Assembly (NCBI GenBank): GCA_905250125.1
Contig: CAJNOL010000143.1
Coordinates: 62,001 to 126,000 of the forward strand
Reading direction: 5' to 3'
DNA from: Rotaria sordida
Taxonomy: Eukaryota; Rotifera; Eurotatoria; Philodinida; Philodinidae
Length of the DNA: 64,000 nucleotides
Position 1 is the stretch's first letter. Each line of letters opens with the position of its first letter. Position numbers and translations under genes: made by a program. Below are positions 11,439-22,122 of the stretch, in pieces. The notes beneath the pieces were generated by a model that was given only the letters and a program-made list of their open reading frames with translations, searched no databases and had not been told where the DNA came from.

Positions 11439-14352
11439 TCAGCTTGCATACACAAATTTATAATAGTAAATAAACTTGATAAAAAAAAACAATCGAAATG
11501 GTGTTTTGAAAATCGTCGTCATTGAAATTGTATTAATATAATAAACTAAAATCAAATAATTTTGTAATGAAGATAATGTATTATCATAAGATTTTTTAAT
11601 GTGTTTATTATTTTTCAATATATTATAAAATATATAATTATAATCTAACCTATAAATTGAAGACCAAAATTTCTGACACACTTTATCATTTATATCAAGA
11701 TTATCTCTAGCAACTTTCTTTAATTGAAATAATTTTTGTGTAATTGTATTCAATTCATCTCTTTCTTTTTTCAAATGTTCATCAAAATATTCATGTTTCG
11801 AATGAATATTTTTTATCATGGAAAAAACTATGGACAATATCCAGTAATAAGTGATAATTAAAATAAGACAAATTAATAATATTATCCATTTATTTCGATT
11901 TAATAAATAATCAAGTGGTTGTGGTCGCTAAAAATAAATAAAAAAACATTCACTTATAATTCTTCTTTTAGAGACACAAGAGAATATTTGTTTATCCCAC
12001 ATGTAGACACTTATCACTTACCATTCTACCAAAAGTTTTTTTTTCTATTTTATCATCTAAATTCCTATTCATAGCATCTGAATAAGCTGACATGAGGAAA
12101 ATTGTTTTATCTGCAAGAACAATAGAAAAAGCAAAGAGAATAAAAAAAAATCAGTTGACACACATCAACAAACAAAAAAACCTTTTTCAATGATCGAATG
12201 ACTTTAACAAAAAAATTCTAACCTTAGAGACGAAAAATAAATGCATAAAATCTATTCAGCTTTTCTATAATTTTTCCTATCTACTTCAAACATAGCTATT
12301 ATCAAAATATAGGAAGATTGTACAGTCGCAATCGTGGCAACTAACGCGATGATACTTTCTAAATAAGCTAATGTATTAACTGTTTCAATATATTGGACCA
12401 CGATAAGACATATAGCGTTAATAACTGTTGTAGTATTAATGATGATTGGGCTACCATAAACGATCAATACTATTGATATGTTAAAGAGACCAAATATGTT
12501 GAGCACTGATCGTACATATTTTAATATTGTATGCTGATCGACAATATCTTCATACGATTCGAGAATAATTTCTATTTGGTCATAAGATGTATGATTACGT
12601 ATACGTTCATTACAATTAAGTTTATCAGACGAGAAATTTTTTAAGATTTTAACAACAGCTTCATGATGTTCATTAATTAAATTTGTATTATTGTGTTTGT
12701 AGAGCATTAACATTTGGTGAACAAATATGATCATCAAGATAATATAAACCAATGCCATAATAAATAATAATGAAAGGTGTAATTTAACAGATGTTTTATT
12801 GCGAAGGTATAGTGCTGCCGGCGTCTGAAACAAATTTTTATTAATACAGGGTGGTTCAAAAGTCACGCACCAAACAAAAAAATTAACTATCTCCGTTAAG
12901 GCTTGAGCAAATGAGCTGATTTTTCGTCGATGATAGAGGCATATACAAGCTTTTTATTCATAAGGACATGTCTCGGTAGACCCTCTATTAATTAACCCTG
13001 TTGACTACAAGAATAAAAAATCTGTTTTTTTATATATGAAAAAACACAATGTAATATACAGAAAGAACAGTTGATTCAGAGAAAATGTAATTAATAGAAT
13101 AAACTTATAAACAACGCGTGTTGTATTCATATATATTCTCTTTTCGTACTTTTCTCCTTCTGTTCTCCTATAACCTATGTTGGCACTTTACACGATCTAA
13201 ATCGTTTTATTTATATTGTTCATTATATTGCTTTAGCAGCAATGTACGTACGTTTTCGATATTCCCGGTAAGATCTGTGCTTCTTTGCTGCATATTGTTC
13301 ATTCTATCTTACTTCGAATTCGTATGTACAGATGCCGAGAGTTTTAACAAAAGAACAAAGAATATTTGTCCTGAAGCAATGGTGGATGTCTTGACAACGA
13401 AATTTCAGCTCGACAAACAATTTACTGACTGGCAAAAAAATTTGATGAGACAGGTTCTGTAGAAGATGCACCTCGAAGTGGTAGACCAACATCAATAAAT
13501 ACAGAAGAAAATATGGAACTTGTTTCTCAAAGTTTTCTTCTTAATCCACAAACGTCACAAAGACGTGCAGCGCGTGAACTTGATATCCCACGTTCAAGGT
13601 TACAACGTATCATGAAAGATCTCCATTTAAAACCGTACAAACCGAGATTATTACAAGCCCTATGAGGATGATCCTGATCGACGACTTGAATTTTGTCAAT
13701 GGGTTTTAGATTCAATTGTAGAAGATCCAACTATATTAGATCGAATTTTGTGGACAGACGCAGCTACATTCCAAACAAACGGTGATGTGGATTATCTGAA
13801 ATTATTAATTTAATATGAATTTATATCGCTCAATAATAATATCGAATTATGCCAAGCAATCTCTCGTTCTGTAGCTAAGCGTTGCCAAATGTGTATTAGT
13901 ACAGAAGGCAAACAATATGAATATTTGCTTTACCATATTGATTATTCTTTTCTGAAAAATGTTCCTTTCTGTATATTATATTGGTTTTTTTTTGATATAT
14001 GAAAAAGCATATTTTTTATTCTTGAAGTCAATAGGGTTAATTGATAGAGGGTCTACCTAGACATGTCCTTATGAATAAAAAGCTTGTATATGCCTCTACC
14101 ATCGACGAAAAAAGTCAGCTCATTTGCTCAAGCCTTAACGGAGATATTTAATTTTTTTTTGTTTGGTGTGTGACTTTTGGGACATCCTGTATATAGACAA
14201 ATCACGCATACACTTACGAGATTTACACCTTTAACCTTTAAATATTTGTTTGATATGTCGAGATGAATACCTAAAAAAATAAAATCGGTTAAATATATTT
14301 TTTATTGCAAATTATTCAACTAACCATTACGAGTATCAAGAACATGGGCCAT
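11439..14352 (-). CDS. Multi-exon membrane protein of unknown family
   Basis: Exons can be read on the minus strand: E1 14325-14352 (ATG at 14352), E2 14218-14270, E3 about 12252-12824, E4 12022-12110 and E5 11439-11927. E1/E2 (GTTAG donor), E2/E3 (GTAAGT donor, TTTCAG acceptor) and E4/E5 (GTAAGT, TTTTTAG) keep frame. E3 encodes two to four hydrophobic segments with N-glycosylation sequons between them; E5 has a further hydrophobic segment (IILLICLILIITYYWIL) then a charged stretch and another hydrophobic tail. The E3/E4 junction is unresolved: E4 needs a phase-1 partner, but E3 runs to an in-frame TAG at 12252 without a matching donor. That may be a non-canonical site, an error or a null mutation. 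The E2/E3 intron contains a mariner-type element. I do not recognise the family; it resembles the many orphan membrane proteins of bdelloids. Confidence 0.6.
12847..14189 (+). mobile_element. Mariner/Tc1-type element with decayed transposase, inside an intron
   Basis: Terminal inverted repeats of about 200 bp (CAGGGTGGTTCAAAAGTCAC and its mirror CAAAAGTCACACACC-type end at 14189) are flanked by TA (12845-46, 14190-91). The interior holds a broken transposase: an N-terminal start MPRVLTKEQRIFVLKQWW at 13332, then after a frame change an HTH/linker region with the motif GSVEDAPRSGRP, then ARELDIPRSRLQRIMKDL, then after another frame change DDPDRRLEFCQWV and ILWTDAATF, the first catalytic Asp block. 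The C-terminal DDE part is missing. It interrupts the second intron of the membrane-protein gene on the other strand. Confidence 0.8.
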
Positions 14353-14454
14353 TTTTTCGAATCAAATAGGTCGATTTTGTTTTGCAAAGAAAAACAAAAT
14401 CTATTTTATTTTATTTTATTCTAAAATTGAGAAAAAAAATGTCATTGTTAATGT

Positions 14455-15870
14455 TTTGAATTTGGTTCGGGAAAATAAATTTTCGTTCGACTTTTTCCTT
14501 TAACATCAATTCCTCTACGAAGTTCAAATTGATATTTATCTTTTAAAGCTATAGCAACATGTTCTGGAACTTGAATTTGTTGCTTTTCACCCGTTGAATC
14601 CATTCTTCAAGCAACATTAACTCTATCATCTCAAATACTATAAAATAATTTAGTTGTTCCAATAATTCCAGCTGTTACTGGTCCAAAATTAAAACCCATT
14701 CGAAGTTCAAATGCAAAAATTTAAAAGTGCTTCATTAAAATTTGGCATAATTGATTGCAATGCTAATGCAAATTCAACAAGGTCACAGACAGATTCTATA
14801 ACAATTTGTCTTTTATAAAATAACTTATTTCAAATTTGATTTTGATCATTTAAATCAGTTTGTAAATCAAATGCAACCATAAATGTTGCTTCAATAGTTT
14901 TGATTTTTTCAGCTTTAGAAAATCTTGGATCAAGAAATAATTCTTGAATATCTCCATAAATCTCATTTAAAATTCTCGCATAAAATTTTCTCCTTCATAT
15001 TGTTCTTGATACGTAACATGATAAAATAAACTAATGATGCAAAAAGAACATCAACATATGGATGATTACAAGGATATGTTCCACCTAATCGATGCAATGG
15101 TTCGATAACATGTTCAGATAAAATATTTCTTAAAAGCCAATCAACTCTTTCACATTCATTGAAATAAAAATAATCATTATTATTGATGATTTTAATTCTA
15201 TTAGTAAATAAATAAATGATATTATTGATAAAATAACTACAATAATTAATAATGAATGTGGATTAATATGTTTTGAAAAAGCATCTTTTAATCATTTGTC
15301 TTTATATTTTAATGTTAACAAATGAAAAGTCATAACTAATTCTTTCTTCTTCTTTTTCAATCATTGTTTCATTTAGATTTTGAACATTTATTTCATTTGT
15401 TAAACTTGTCGAGGTATCTTCTTCACTAACTCTTGCTCGTTGAACTCGTTCAACTTCTTCTAATAATGGACTTGATAGATTCTTTTTCATTTTTAAAAGA
15501 TATATTTTATAAAAATTTAATTTAATTCTTACCAGTGCTCTACTTTCATTTCGAATCTTATTTGCATCATTTAATGGAACAGAACGTTGAATTCTTGATG
15601 CAATTGAGATTGCACCAGCTGTTGTTAATGTTATTTGTGGAAATTTTTAGAGTTATTCAATGGGTTAAACGTTGTTTACCAATAAATGTTGCGATTTTTT
15701 CACATGACATTTCAACACATACATCATCAAATCTTCCATAGTAAATCAGATAATAATCAAACTAATTGTGCTACATTTTTATTTGATTGACACTGAAGTA
15801 AACTGAACAATATCAGGAAATAATATTGATCTATTTTTCATTTGTTTCGGTCGAGATACGATATATTCAC
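14455..15870 (-). pseudogene. Membrane adenylate cyclase (ADCY9-like) pseudogene
   Basis: Reading the minus strand from about 15870 down gives, in order, pieces of class III cyclase domains: FPDIVQFTSVSIK (first metal-binding Asp block of C1), YGRFDDVCVEMSCEKIATF, a charged linker (15302-15490), then the C2 part ERVDWLLRNILSEHV, RILNEIYGDIQELF, AEKIKTIEATFMVAF, ELRMGFNFGPVTAGIIGTTK and RRGIDVKGKSRTKIYF. The order and wording match animal membrane adenylate cyclases, closest in my memory to type 9. It is broken: TGA replaces the Trp of the IWGD motif, another TGA falls in the ASRMD motif, there are frame changes near 14720 and 14990, and the C1 catalytic core is deleted. No membrane segments remain. 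A dead gene copy is certain in outline; the subtype is less sure. Confidence 0.8.
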
Positions 15871-16159
15871 ACGGTGCATTGTAAAATGTGTGTATGTGGA
15901 GATTATTTCAAACGAGACTTTTGTTTATAATTGGTAGATTATCAATCATTGAGATTAATTCTAAATAACTTTTTTTTTTCTGTAGAATATTATTTTCCGA
16001 TATAAAATATGGATTTCTAATTGTAAATATTAGAAATAAAAAATCTTGTTGAAAATAAAAAAAAAATAAACAAAAGAAGTCGCTTTTAGAATTTATTTGT
16101 TTATGTATTATTTCATATGAAAATAAATGTGAGAATAAATATATTTCTATAATTTCAGA

Positions 16160-17600
16160 TGTTAACTAAATTAACTCGTCCATTTCTATCGAATGGTGTT
16201 GAGATCATAAATCGGTCATTATCTATTTCAAATATATTTTATCAATAGTGGAACATCAAAACCAAGTTCAATTAATAAATTATCTAAAACAGGTTGATTT
16301 TTCATTGTTTTTGTTTTTATCCCTTTCCAGCCGGCTACTAGAAGACAAGTAACAAAAAAGTCTTTTTATGGATTTTCGTTGTTCCTAGACCAAGGAGATA
16401 GGAAAAGTTTATTTCTCAGAACCAATAAGTGCTTCAGCATCTAATGGCTTCATGTATCCATTTGGATACATCCGGCCACTAAGGGACAAAAATTTTGAAA
16501 AAGTCATTTCTTTTTCTCCAGCAAAATTTGATATTTTATGGTTTTTCTTACATCTATATTTGTAGATGAAATCACACGTTGCCTGTTTGTCGATGTCTTG
16601 CAGTCCAAAGCTTAAATATTTCTAGAATGTTCTAAGATTCTGCAGTATAGTGCAATAGTAGCTCAATTTTTTCCGAAAATTTTTAGAAATTCAGAAACAT
16701 TCTAAAGAGTTTCTGAACATTTTCTAGTGTTACAAACTAGGTCATCACGAAATATTCAGCAACTCTCTACAATATTCCTGAATTTATAGAAATTTTCGGT
16801 AAAAATTAAGCTACTATTGCACTATACTGCAGAATCTTAGAACATTCTAGAAATATTTAAGCTTTGGACTGCAAAACATCGACAAACAGGCAACGTGTAA
16901 TTTCATCTACAAATATAGATGTAAGAAAAACCATAAAATATCAAATTTTGCTGGACAAAAAGAAATGACTTTTTCAAAACTTTTGTCCCTTAGTGGCCGG
17001 ATGTATCCAAATGGATACATTCCCATTTTTTATTATTCGGATTTTTTAAATAATCCGTCTTAGTGATCCAATAGACAATAGGTCTATGAAGGAAAATTAA
17101 CAACTGCTTGCTTCGAAGTTTGATTATTTAGAGACACGAGAAAAGGATTATTTCTATACGGACGCTATTTTGGAGTATTTTGGATAGAGCCGGTCATTTT
17201 CTTAGTGAGTATTATTTCCTTCTTCTAAACACGTGAATGTGTGTTGAAATGTGTTAACTTATTTATCAAATCGTCAAAACATTTCATATCATCACTACAA
17301 GTTACTTCCTCGTAAAACATTGGCTTCATGTATCCAAATGGATACATCCAGCTGTAAAGGGTTATTTAATAAATCAAATTTTAAATGATAAATCATCAAT
17401 TGAACATAAAAAAGATGAAAAAGTTTTACGTGTAGAAGATTCTTTAAAAGATTTATCATCAATTAAACGGCAAAGTGAACATAATGAAAAACGTTTATGG
17501 CCACATGGTCAATGGCCTGAACATGATTTAGTTAATTATCCTCCATATAAACTTCATGAAGGACTAAGTCCAGTTCGATGATATCGTATACCTGAAACAT
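16160..17600 (+). pseudogene. Possible broken mitochondrial-protein gene split by repeats
   Basis: An acceptor (TTTCTATAATTTCAG) is followed by an ATG at about 16159 and a short Arg/Ser-rich, presequence-like peptide starting MLTKLTRPFLSNG. It stops after about 29 codons, just before a large repeat insertion. On the far side (about 17381-17600) an open plus-strand segment encodes KRLWPHGQWPEHDLVNYPPY and, after an in-frame TGA, YRIPETWLKFFYG. It then runs into a TGTGGG block. Both parts look like coding relics of one nuclear-encoded mitochondrial protein, but linking them is inference and I cannot name the protein. Confidence 0.35.
16321..17361. mobile_element. Nested inverted-repeat elements with CCCTTT ends
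   Basis: The outer ends are CCCTTTCCAGCCGG (16321) and CCAGCTGTAAAGGG (17361), with TTAT outside both. Inside, 16452-17020 is a near-perfect inverted repeat bounded by CGGCCACTAAGGGACAAAA and its mirror. The 20-bp palindrome ATGTATCCAAATGGATACAT (or its TTT variant) occurs three times (16452, 17001, 17328), each next to a CCCTT.../...AAGGG end, which suggests several tandem or nested copies of one terminal module. The CCC/GGG ends and TTAA-like duplication suggest a piggyBac relative. No transposase. Confidence 0.55.
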
Positions 17601-17616
17601 GGTTGAAATTTTTTTA

Positions 17617-17688
17617 TGGGCTGTGGGTGGAATGGGTGTGGGTGTAAAGGAAAAAAGATTGACACCCACACACACAGCCACACTCTCC
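17617..17688. repeat. Telomere-like TGTGGG...CCCACA hairpin (copy 1)
   Basis: A block CTGTGGGTGGAATGGGTGTG, a purine-rich spacer AAAGGAAAAAAGATTGA and a CCCACACACACAGCCACA block. The two arms can pair. Confidence 0.6.
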
Positions 17689-17788
17689 TGACCATAAGAA
17701 TGCAAGTTTTCTTTTTTGAAAACTATCTGCATTAATCTTACTCGCAGTAACTCTTTTCTTCTATCTCGTATGGTATTGAAGTAAAACA

Positions 17789-18046
17789 ATGAAAGATATG
17801 ACTAGACGAGCCTTTATTCTGGTCATCATCTCCAGTGTGTTATGTGTAATTATTGCTAGCTTTAATCTAATCCAATCGATATCGGCCTATTATGATCAAA
17901 TCAATAGTCATGAAGTATGGTTCTATGTTTTTCAAACAACACCTATCGTTTGTGCTCATTTTACCTGGTCAATCTTTCTTCCAAAACGAAGTCTTAAACC
18001 ATCTGTTCCATTAATATCTACGACAAGTGATGAAACATCGATATAA
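17789..18046 (+). pseudogene. RTA1-like membrane protein, C-terminal fragment
   Basis: An 85-codon ORF with one hydrophobic segment (residues 8-30), then the block QINSHEVWFYVFQTTPIVC and a second hydrophobic stretch ending SIFLPKR. This recalls the end of the fungal RTA1 (seven-helix, lipid-translocating-exporter-like) family, where a THE(I/V)-FY--(D/E)-LPM block precedes the last helix and an HPGR motif. About five helices are missing upstream, so it is at best a fragment. The annotation rests on a short resemblance only. If right, it is a remnant of a fungal-type gene in an animal genome. Confidence 0.35.
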
Positions 18047-20594
18047 TAATCAAGAAAAAGTTAAAACAATTATCAGAAGAATACGTTATTATAAGACTAA
18101 GAGAACATTATCTCCTGGTCTAATAGAATTATTAAGAAAACAAACTAAAAGTGTTGCTATTTTCAAAAAAAAAATACAAGAAAAAATCTTCTTGAAAGTT
18201 TATATGGCATCAGCAACGATATCATATATTTTGTTGAATAGCTGAAGCACATCACAGAAACATTTTAGTTTCATTAAAATATAAATATAGTTTAATATAA
18301 AAATTTGAGTCATTGGTTATTAGCCACTTTTATCAGTTTTACTCTTATTAATCAAATGTATATCTTAGTATTATATTCTGCCAGATAAGTGGTCTTGTAG
18401 TCAACTTTTAAGCATGTAAGAATCATTTATTTTTGAACGAATATATATCTGATAGTAAATTTCAGAATGAATGAGAATCTTAATCGGCGTAACCAATAAG
18501 CTGCTCTGTAAAAATATCCCATGTAATTGCTAGTAATTTTTTTTCTATGAATGTATAACTTCAAATCTCTATCAAAATTGAAGAAATTTAGCTATTTAGT
18601 GGAAATAGATGTGTCTTGAATAATTTTCGACTTGAATTGTTCGAAATATATTTCATTTGATCAGTTTTCGTTTACAATCGTTTTGAGAATGACGATACAG
18701 AACAATCTTTTGTTTAAACGATCGTTTTTGCATGTGGATGATGTGTGTTTGTAATGCATATAGTACTTTCAATGGAAAACTATTCTAACATTTGCATATA
18801 TGAATATTATTCAAACAAGTACTAACACAATGAATTGATACCGTTTTTATTTGTGCACCTGAATGATCATCAATTGATACTCTTGCCATTTTCTTTTTTT
18901 CTTTAGATGTATTAGATGAGTTTTTTTCTTCTTAAAATCCATTTAACATTCTTTCTATCGATAATCCAACGATAAAAAAATTCATATTAAAGTTGGAGAA
19001 TAGATCATCTTTTTTTTTATTCTTATATATCCATATATATGTAAATAACTTGTACGTGCTTGTTTAGAGTTAATAATGTATAAAAACAAAATAAGTTGAT
19101 ATTTACTACACGAATGATTTTGTTTGTTCTTAAAGTTTTTCTAATCTATTCGGTAAACATTTTATCAAACAATATATGAACTTCTGGTTCATTTTTTCAT
19201 TATTTTTCGTTTCCAATAGTTGATTATTTTCTCATATTTTCCTTGTGTTGATACTTGTCATGCTCGTAATTTCTGTGAAAACGAAATTACTGTACCACAT
19301 TGATACTGATTGTGAGAACAGGACGTAAGAATTTTGAGAGATTATCCAAGAAACCATTCTAGTCAATACACAAAATGAATGTGATATTTAATATCTGAGG
19401 ATTACAAGATTTTTTGCGACCATAGATTTCTTGTCTTACTGGCCAAGATTTTATCAACAAAAATTTTTTTATTTTAGACTAATAAGATGTTGCAGATAAG
19501 ATATGAATCTTACGTTGAATATATTGAAAAAGAATATGAAAACAAGGAAACAAGAATATTAATTCTCAGTGTAACACTTGTGTAGAATTTATTGTGCATC
19601 CAACATTTGACACAATTGCTCAAAATTGTTAAATTTCTCTTTATGAATGTTGGTTTTCAACTTTTCCTTGTCCAATATGAATGAAAAACGTTTCAAAACT
19701 ATCTCTGCCACCGGATGAGACTCTTAAGAAAGGTCAAAACAGATCGTGATAGCTTTAATATATATGTTATTTTTTACTGTGTGTTCAAAGTTCATTTGTT
19801 CATGAGAACATATATTCTCATATAATACCACTTCATAGTAAAACATGTGACACGTATGATATACATATGATTGTATTATACGTGGGATGAAAATACGATA
19901 AAAACGGAGACTTTTCATAGTTTTATTCATGTTACATATCGTTGTCTTTTCATCGTAAGGACAAGTAAACCGACATTCAATCAACATTAACGAAAAAAAA
20001 GAACTTACGAACAACACAAGTCTCTTTTTTTTATCTTTTCCTGAAGTTTACTGACTATAGTGTGGTTGCCTGGATCCTCATATGAAATATTGCTTGAAAT
20101 TTTAAACAATTACTCTTTTATTGAAAAAATTATAGATATAACAATCAGCTGGAAAGATAAAGGTACTCATTTTTAGATTGTTTATCAATTTGATGTCAAT
20201 AGTTAGTTGATGCTCTCTTTCATTAAAAAATAAAAGATAAAGTTTTTTAGAGAAACTTCGAGGTTAAATTATATACGATTAAAATCAATTTTTTCTAATT
20301 CTAAAATCGTTATTTGAAAGAAATGAGAGATTTATGTATAATATGAAACTGATAATGTGATAATATTTTATTTTTAAAAATGATGTATGTTAATAAGCAA
20401 TAAAAGGAAGAAAAGTAAATGGTCTTGGCGAAAAAAATGAAGGAAAAGAAATATGATAAATGATACATAACACAATAGATATATAGAATTCACTCTATTC
20501 AACTCATTATTATCACTAGTAAAGATTAGTTTTTGCAAAACATTGACTACTCGATTGTACTAATTATATGCATGATGGTCTTTGTTTATTGAGT
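18047..20594. other. AT-rich intergenic stretch
   Basis: No convincing gene. A plus-strand ORF (18027-18245, Lys/Arg-rich, 72 codons) overlaps the end of the RTA1-like fragment and may be further debris. A minus-strand ORF (19724-20017) has no recognisable features. Confidence 0.45.
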
Positions 20595-22069
20595 TTATTT
20601 ACCAGCATATATTGATTTTGTATATGCTGCAGGTTTATTTGTTGTGCAACTTGGAAGAAAACTTGGATAATTACCAGGACCGAAACAACCCGTTATATAC
20701 GGAAATGTCCGCGTAGCAAAATAGGCGTAATTTCCAATAGAATCATAAAACATACCGTTGCATATATCGAAACCACTCGTTACCTATAAAATACAGCATA
20801 CATTAATTGTCGTATTAAAATCATCTAGCTTAAAACTGCTACAAGTTTCTACGTAGTAAAGTACATCATTTTTGATTTCACAGCTGATTTAACCCTTTGA
20901 GTCCTGGTGATGCATATATGCGTCCAAATATTTCTTATAAAAATTTGGATTTTCGCGGAAAAAGCCAGTAGTCAAAGGATTAAAAGACACACCATTCGAT
21001 AGAGCGTGACGAGATCTATCTGCCACGCTAGTTCTTAATCCTTTGACTCCCGACTTCTTCTGCAAAAATCCAAACTTTTATTTAAAAATGTTTGGACGCA
21101 TATATGCGTCGCCGGGAGTTAAAGGGTTAAAAGAGACTTCTACGAGTTTCTATGGAGATTGATGAAACCGTCCAGTTTACGAAATCGTAGTCCCTCGATC
21201 GATAGTATTCTTACTTCAGTGCCTGTTGAATCGTAAGGTCCATAGATAACATGCCCATCTTTGGCGATTCCAATTACAGTCAAAGTACGATATGACGAAA
21301 ATTTTGATATTGAATAGTTAGCAATACTTGCATTACAAGAAGGAGTAGACTTACAGGATCCGATCATCCCAGTGGGAGGATTCAGTGGACAACCCGATGC
21401 AATATGGTAATGATAACCATTGCTTGCTGCATTTGGATGTCCTAAACATGCATCAACTAATTCTGATGCATAGTTTCCAGTTGGATAAAACGGATCGACA
21501 TTATTGACACTGTTTACATTTAAAATTGTAACACCATCAACACTGATACCAGCAAGTGTATTGAAAGAACCAGAACTGCTGTAAGATACGTAATTGGATG
21601 CGGATGGTACAGATGCTTGACTACTAATGTTGCAAACGATAGAGTTCAATTGTGATGAAGTTGTTGGATTCTGTACAGGAGAATTGACATTTACATTAGG
21701 ATTAAAGTTCACCTCAAAATCAACGTTCAATTCTTTTATAGTTGCAGGTGTATTAGGACAAAAAAGTGGCAGTCCATTCGACTGAACACGAATACGAATA
21801 GTTGTGCTGCTAGAGCAAGTGACACACAGTTTATGTTGAAATACACACGTACTACCATACATTGTACCGGGACACGTTGTACTAGTGAAACCTGAGCTAC
21901 ATGATACATTGGTACCCGTAGTGGCAGTAATGTTGTTAACAGCTATTCCATTGCAAGTATTGCGAAATTTGGTAGCTACTGCATTGCAGTCAGATAAGGA
22001 ATTGCTTGCTGCGCTTTCAACGGATTGAAGTCCAACTTGAAGCAGAATTGTCAAAATAAAGAGAATCAT
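20595..22069 (-). CDS. Secreted YHYH-domain protein
   Basis: Two exons: 21215-22069 (ATG at 22069) and 20595-20783, joined in phase 0 through a GTAAG donor and a TTTTATAG acceptor. The product is 347 aa. An AT-rich TATA-like sequence lies at about 22113-22122 upstream. The N-terminus is a clear signal peptide (MILFILTILLQVGLQSVESA). A Ser/Thr/Cys-rich region of about 110 residues follows, then the YHYH domain with GHPNAASNGYHYHIASGCP (YHYH at about 219-222), VIGIAKDGHVIYGPYDSTG and, in exon 2, GFDICNGMFYDSIGNYAYF and FPYITGCFGPGNY. These are the conserved blocks of the family, known mainly from bacteria, algae and other microbes; its biochemical role is not established to my knowledge. The 431-nt intron is long for this genome and holds a TTAA-flanked MITE. 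Confidence 0.85.
20893..21126. mobile_element. TTAA-flanked MITE within the YHYH gene intron
   Basis: TTAA precedes CCCTTTGAGTCCTGG at 20893 and follows AGTTAAAGGG at 21126. The arms pair over most of the 234 bp and contain the small palindrome GCATATATGC twice. An inner TTAATCCTTTGAC end suggests a second nested copy. The CCC...GGG ends and TTAA target are typical of piggyBac-derived elements. Confidence 0.75.
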
Positions 22070-22112
22070 GTTTGAAACAAAATTTGAAATGTAATACAGC
22101 AACTAGTTTCGC

Positions 22113-22122
22113 TTCTTATATA
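22113..22122 (-). promoter_or_regulatory. TATA-like element of the YHYH gene
   Basis: ATATATAAGA on the minus strand, about 45 nt upstream of the chosen ATG at 22069, leaving a short leader. Its position supports 22069 rather than a more upstream start. Confidence 0.4.

Noticed and set aside
21140..21214. Extension of the YHYH exon to the stop at 21140
   Set aside because: A perfect GTAAG donor at 21214 and a downstream exon with the conserved CNGM and FGPG blocks show that this part is intron.
22070..22102. Start of the YHYH protein at 22102
   Set aside because: That codon is TTG; the first ATG, at 22069, gives a clean signal peptide and fits the TATA-like position.
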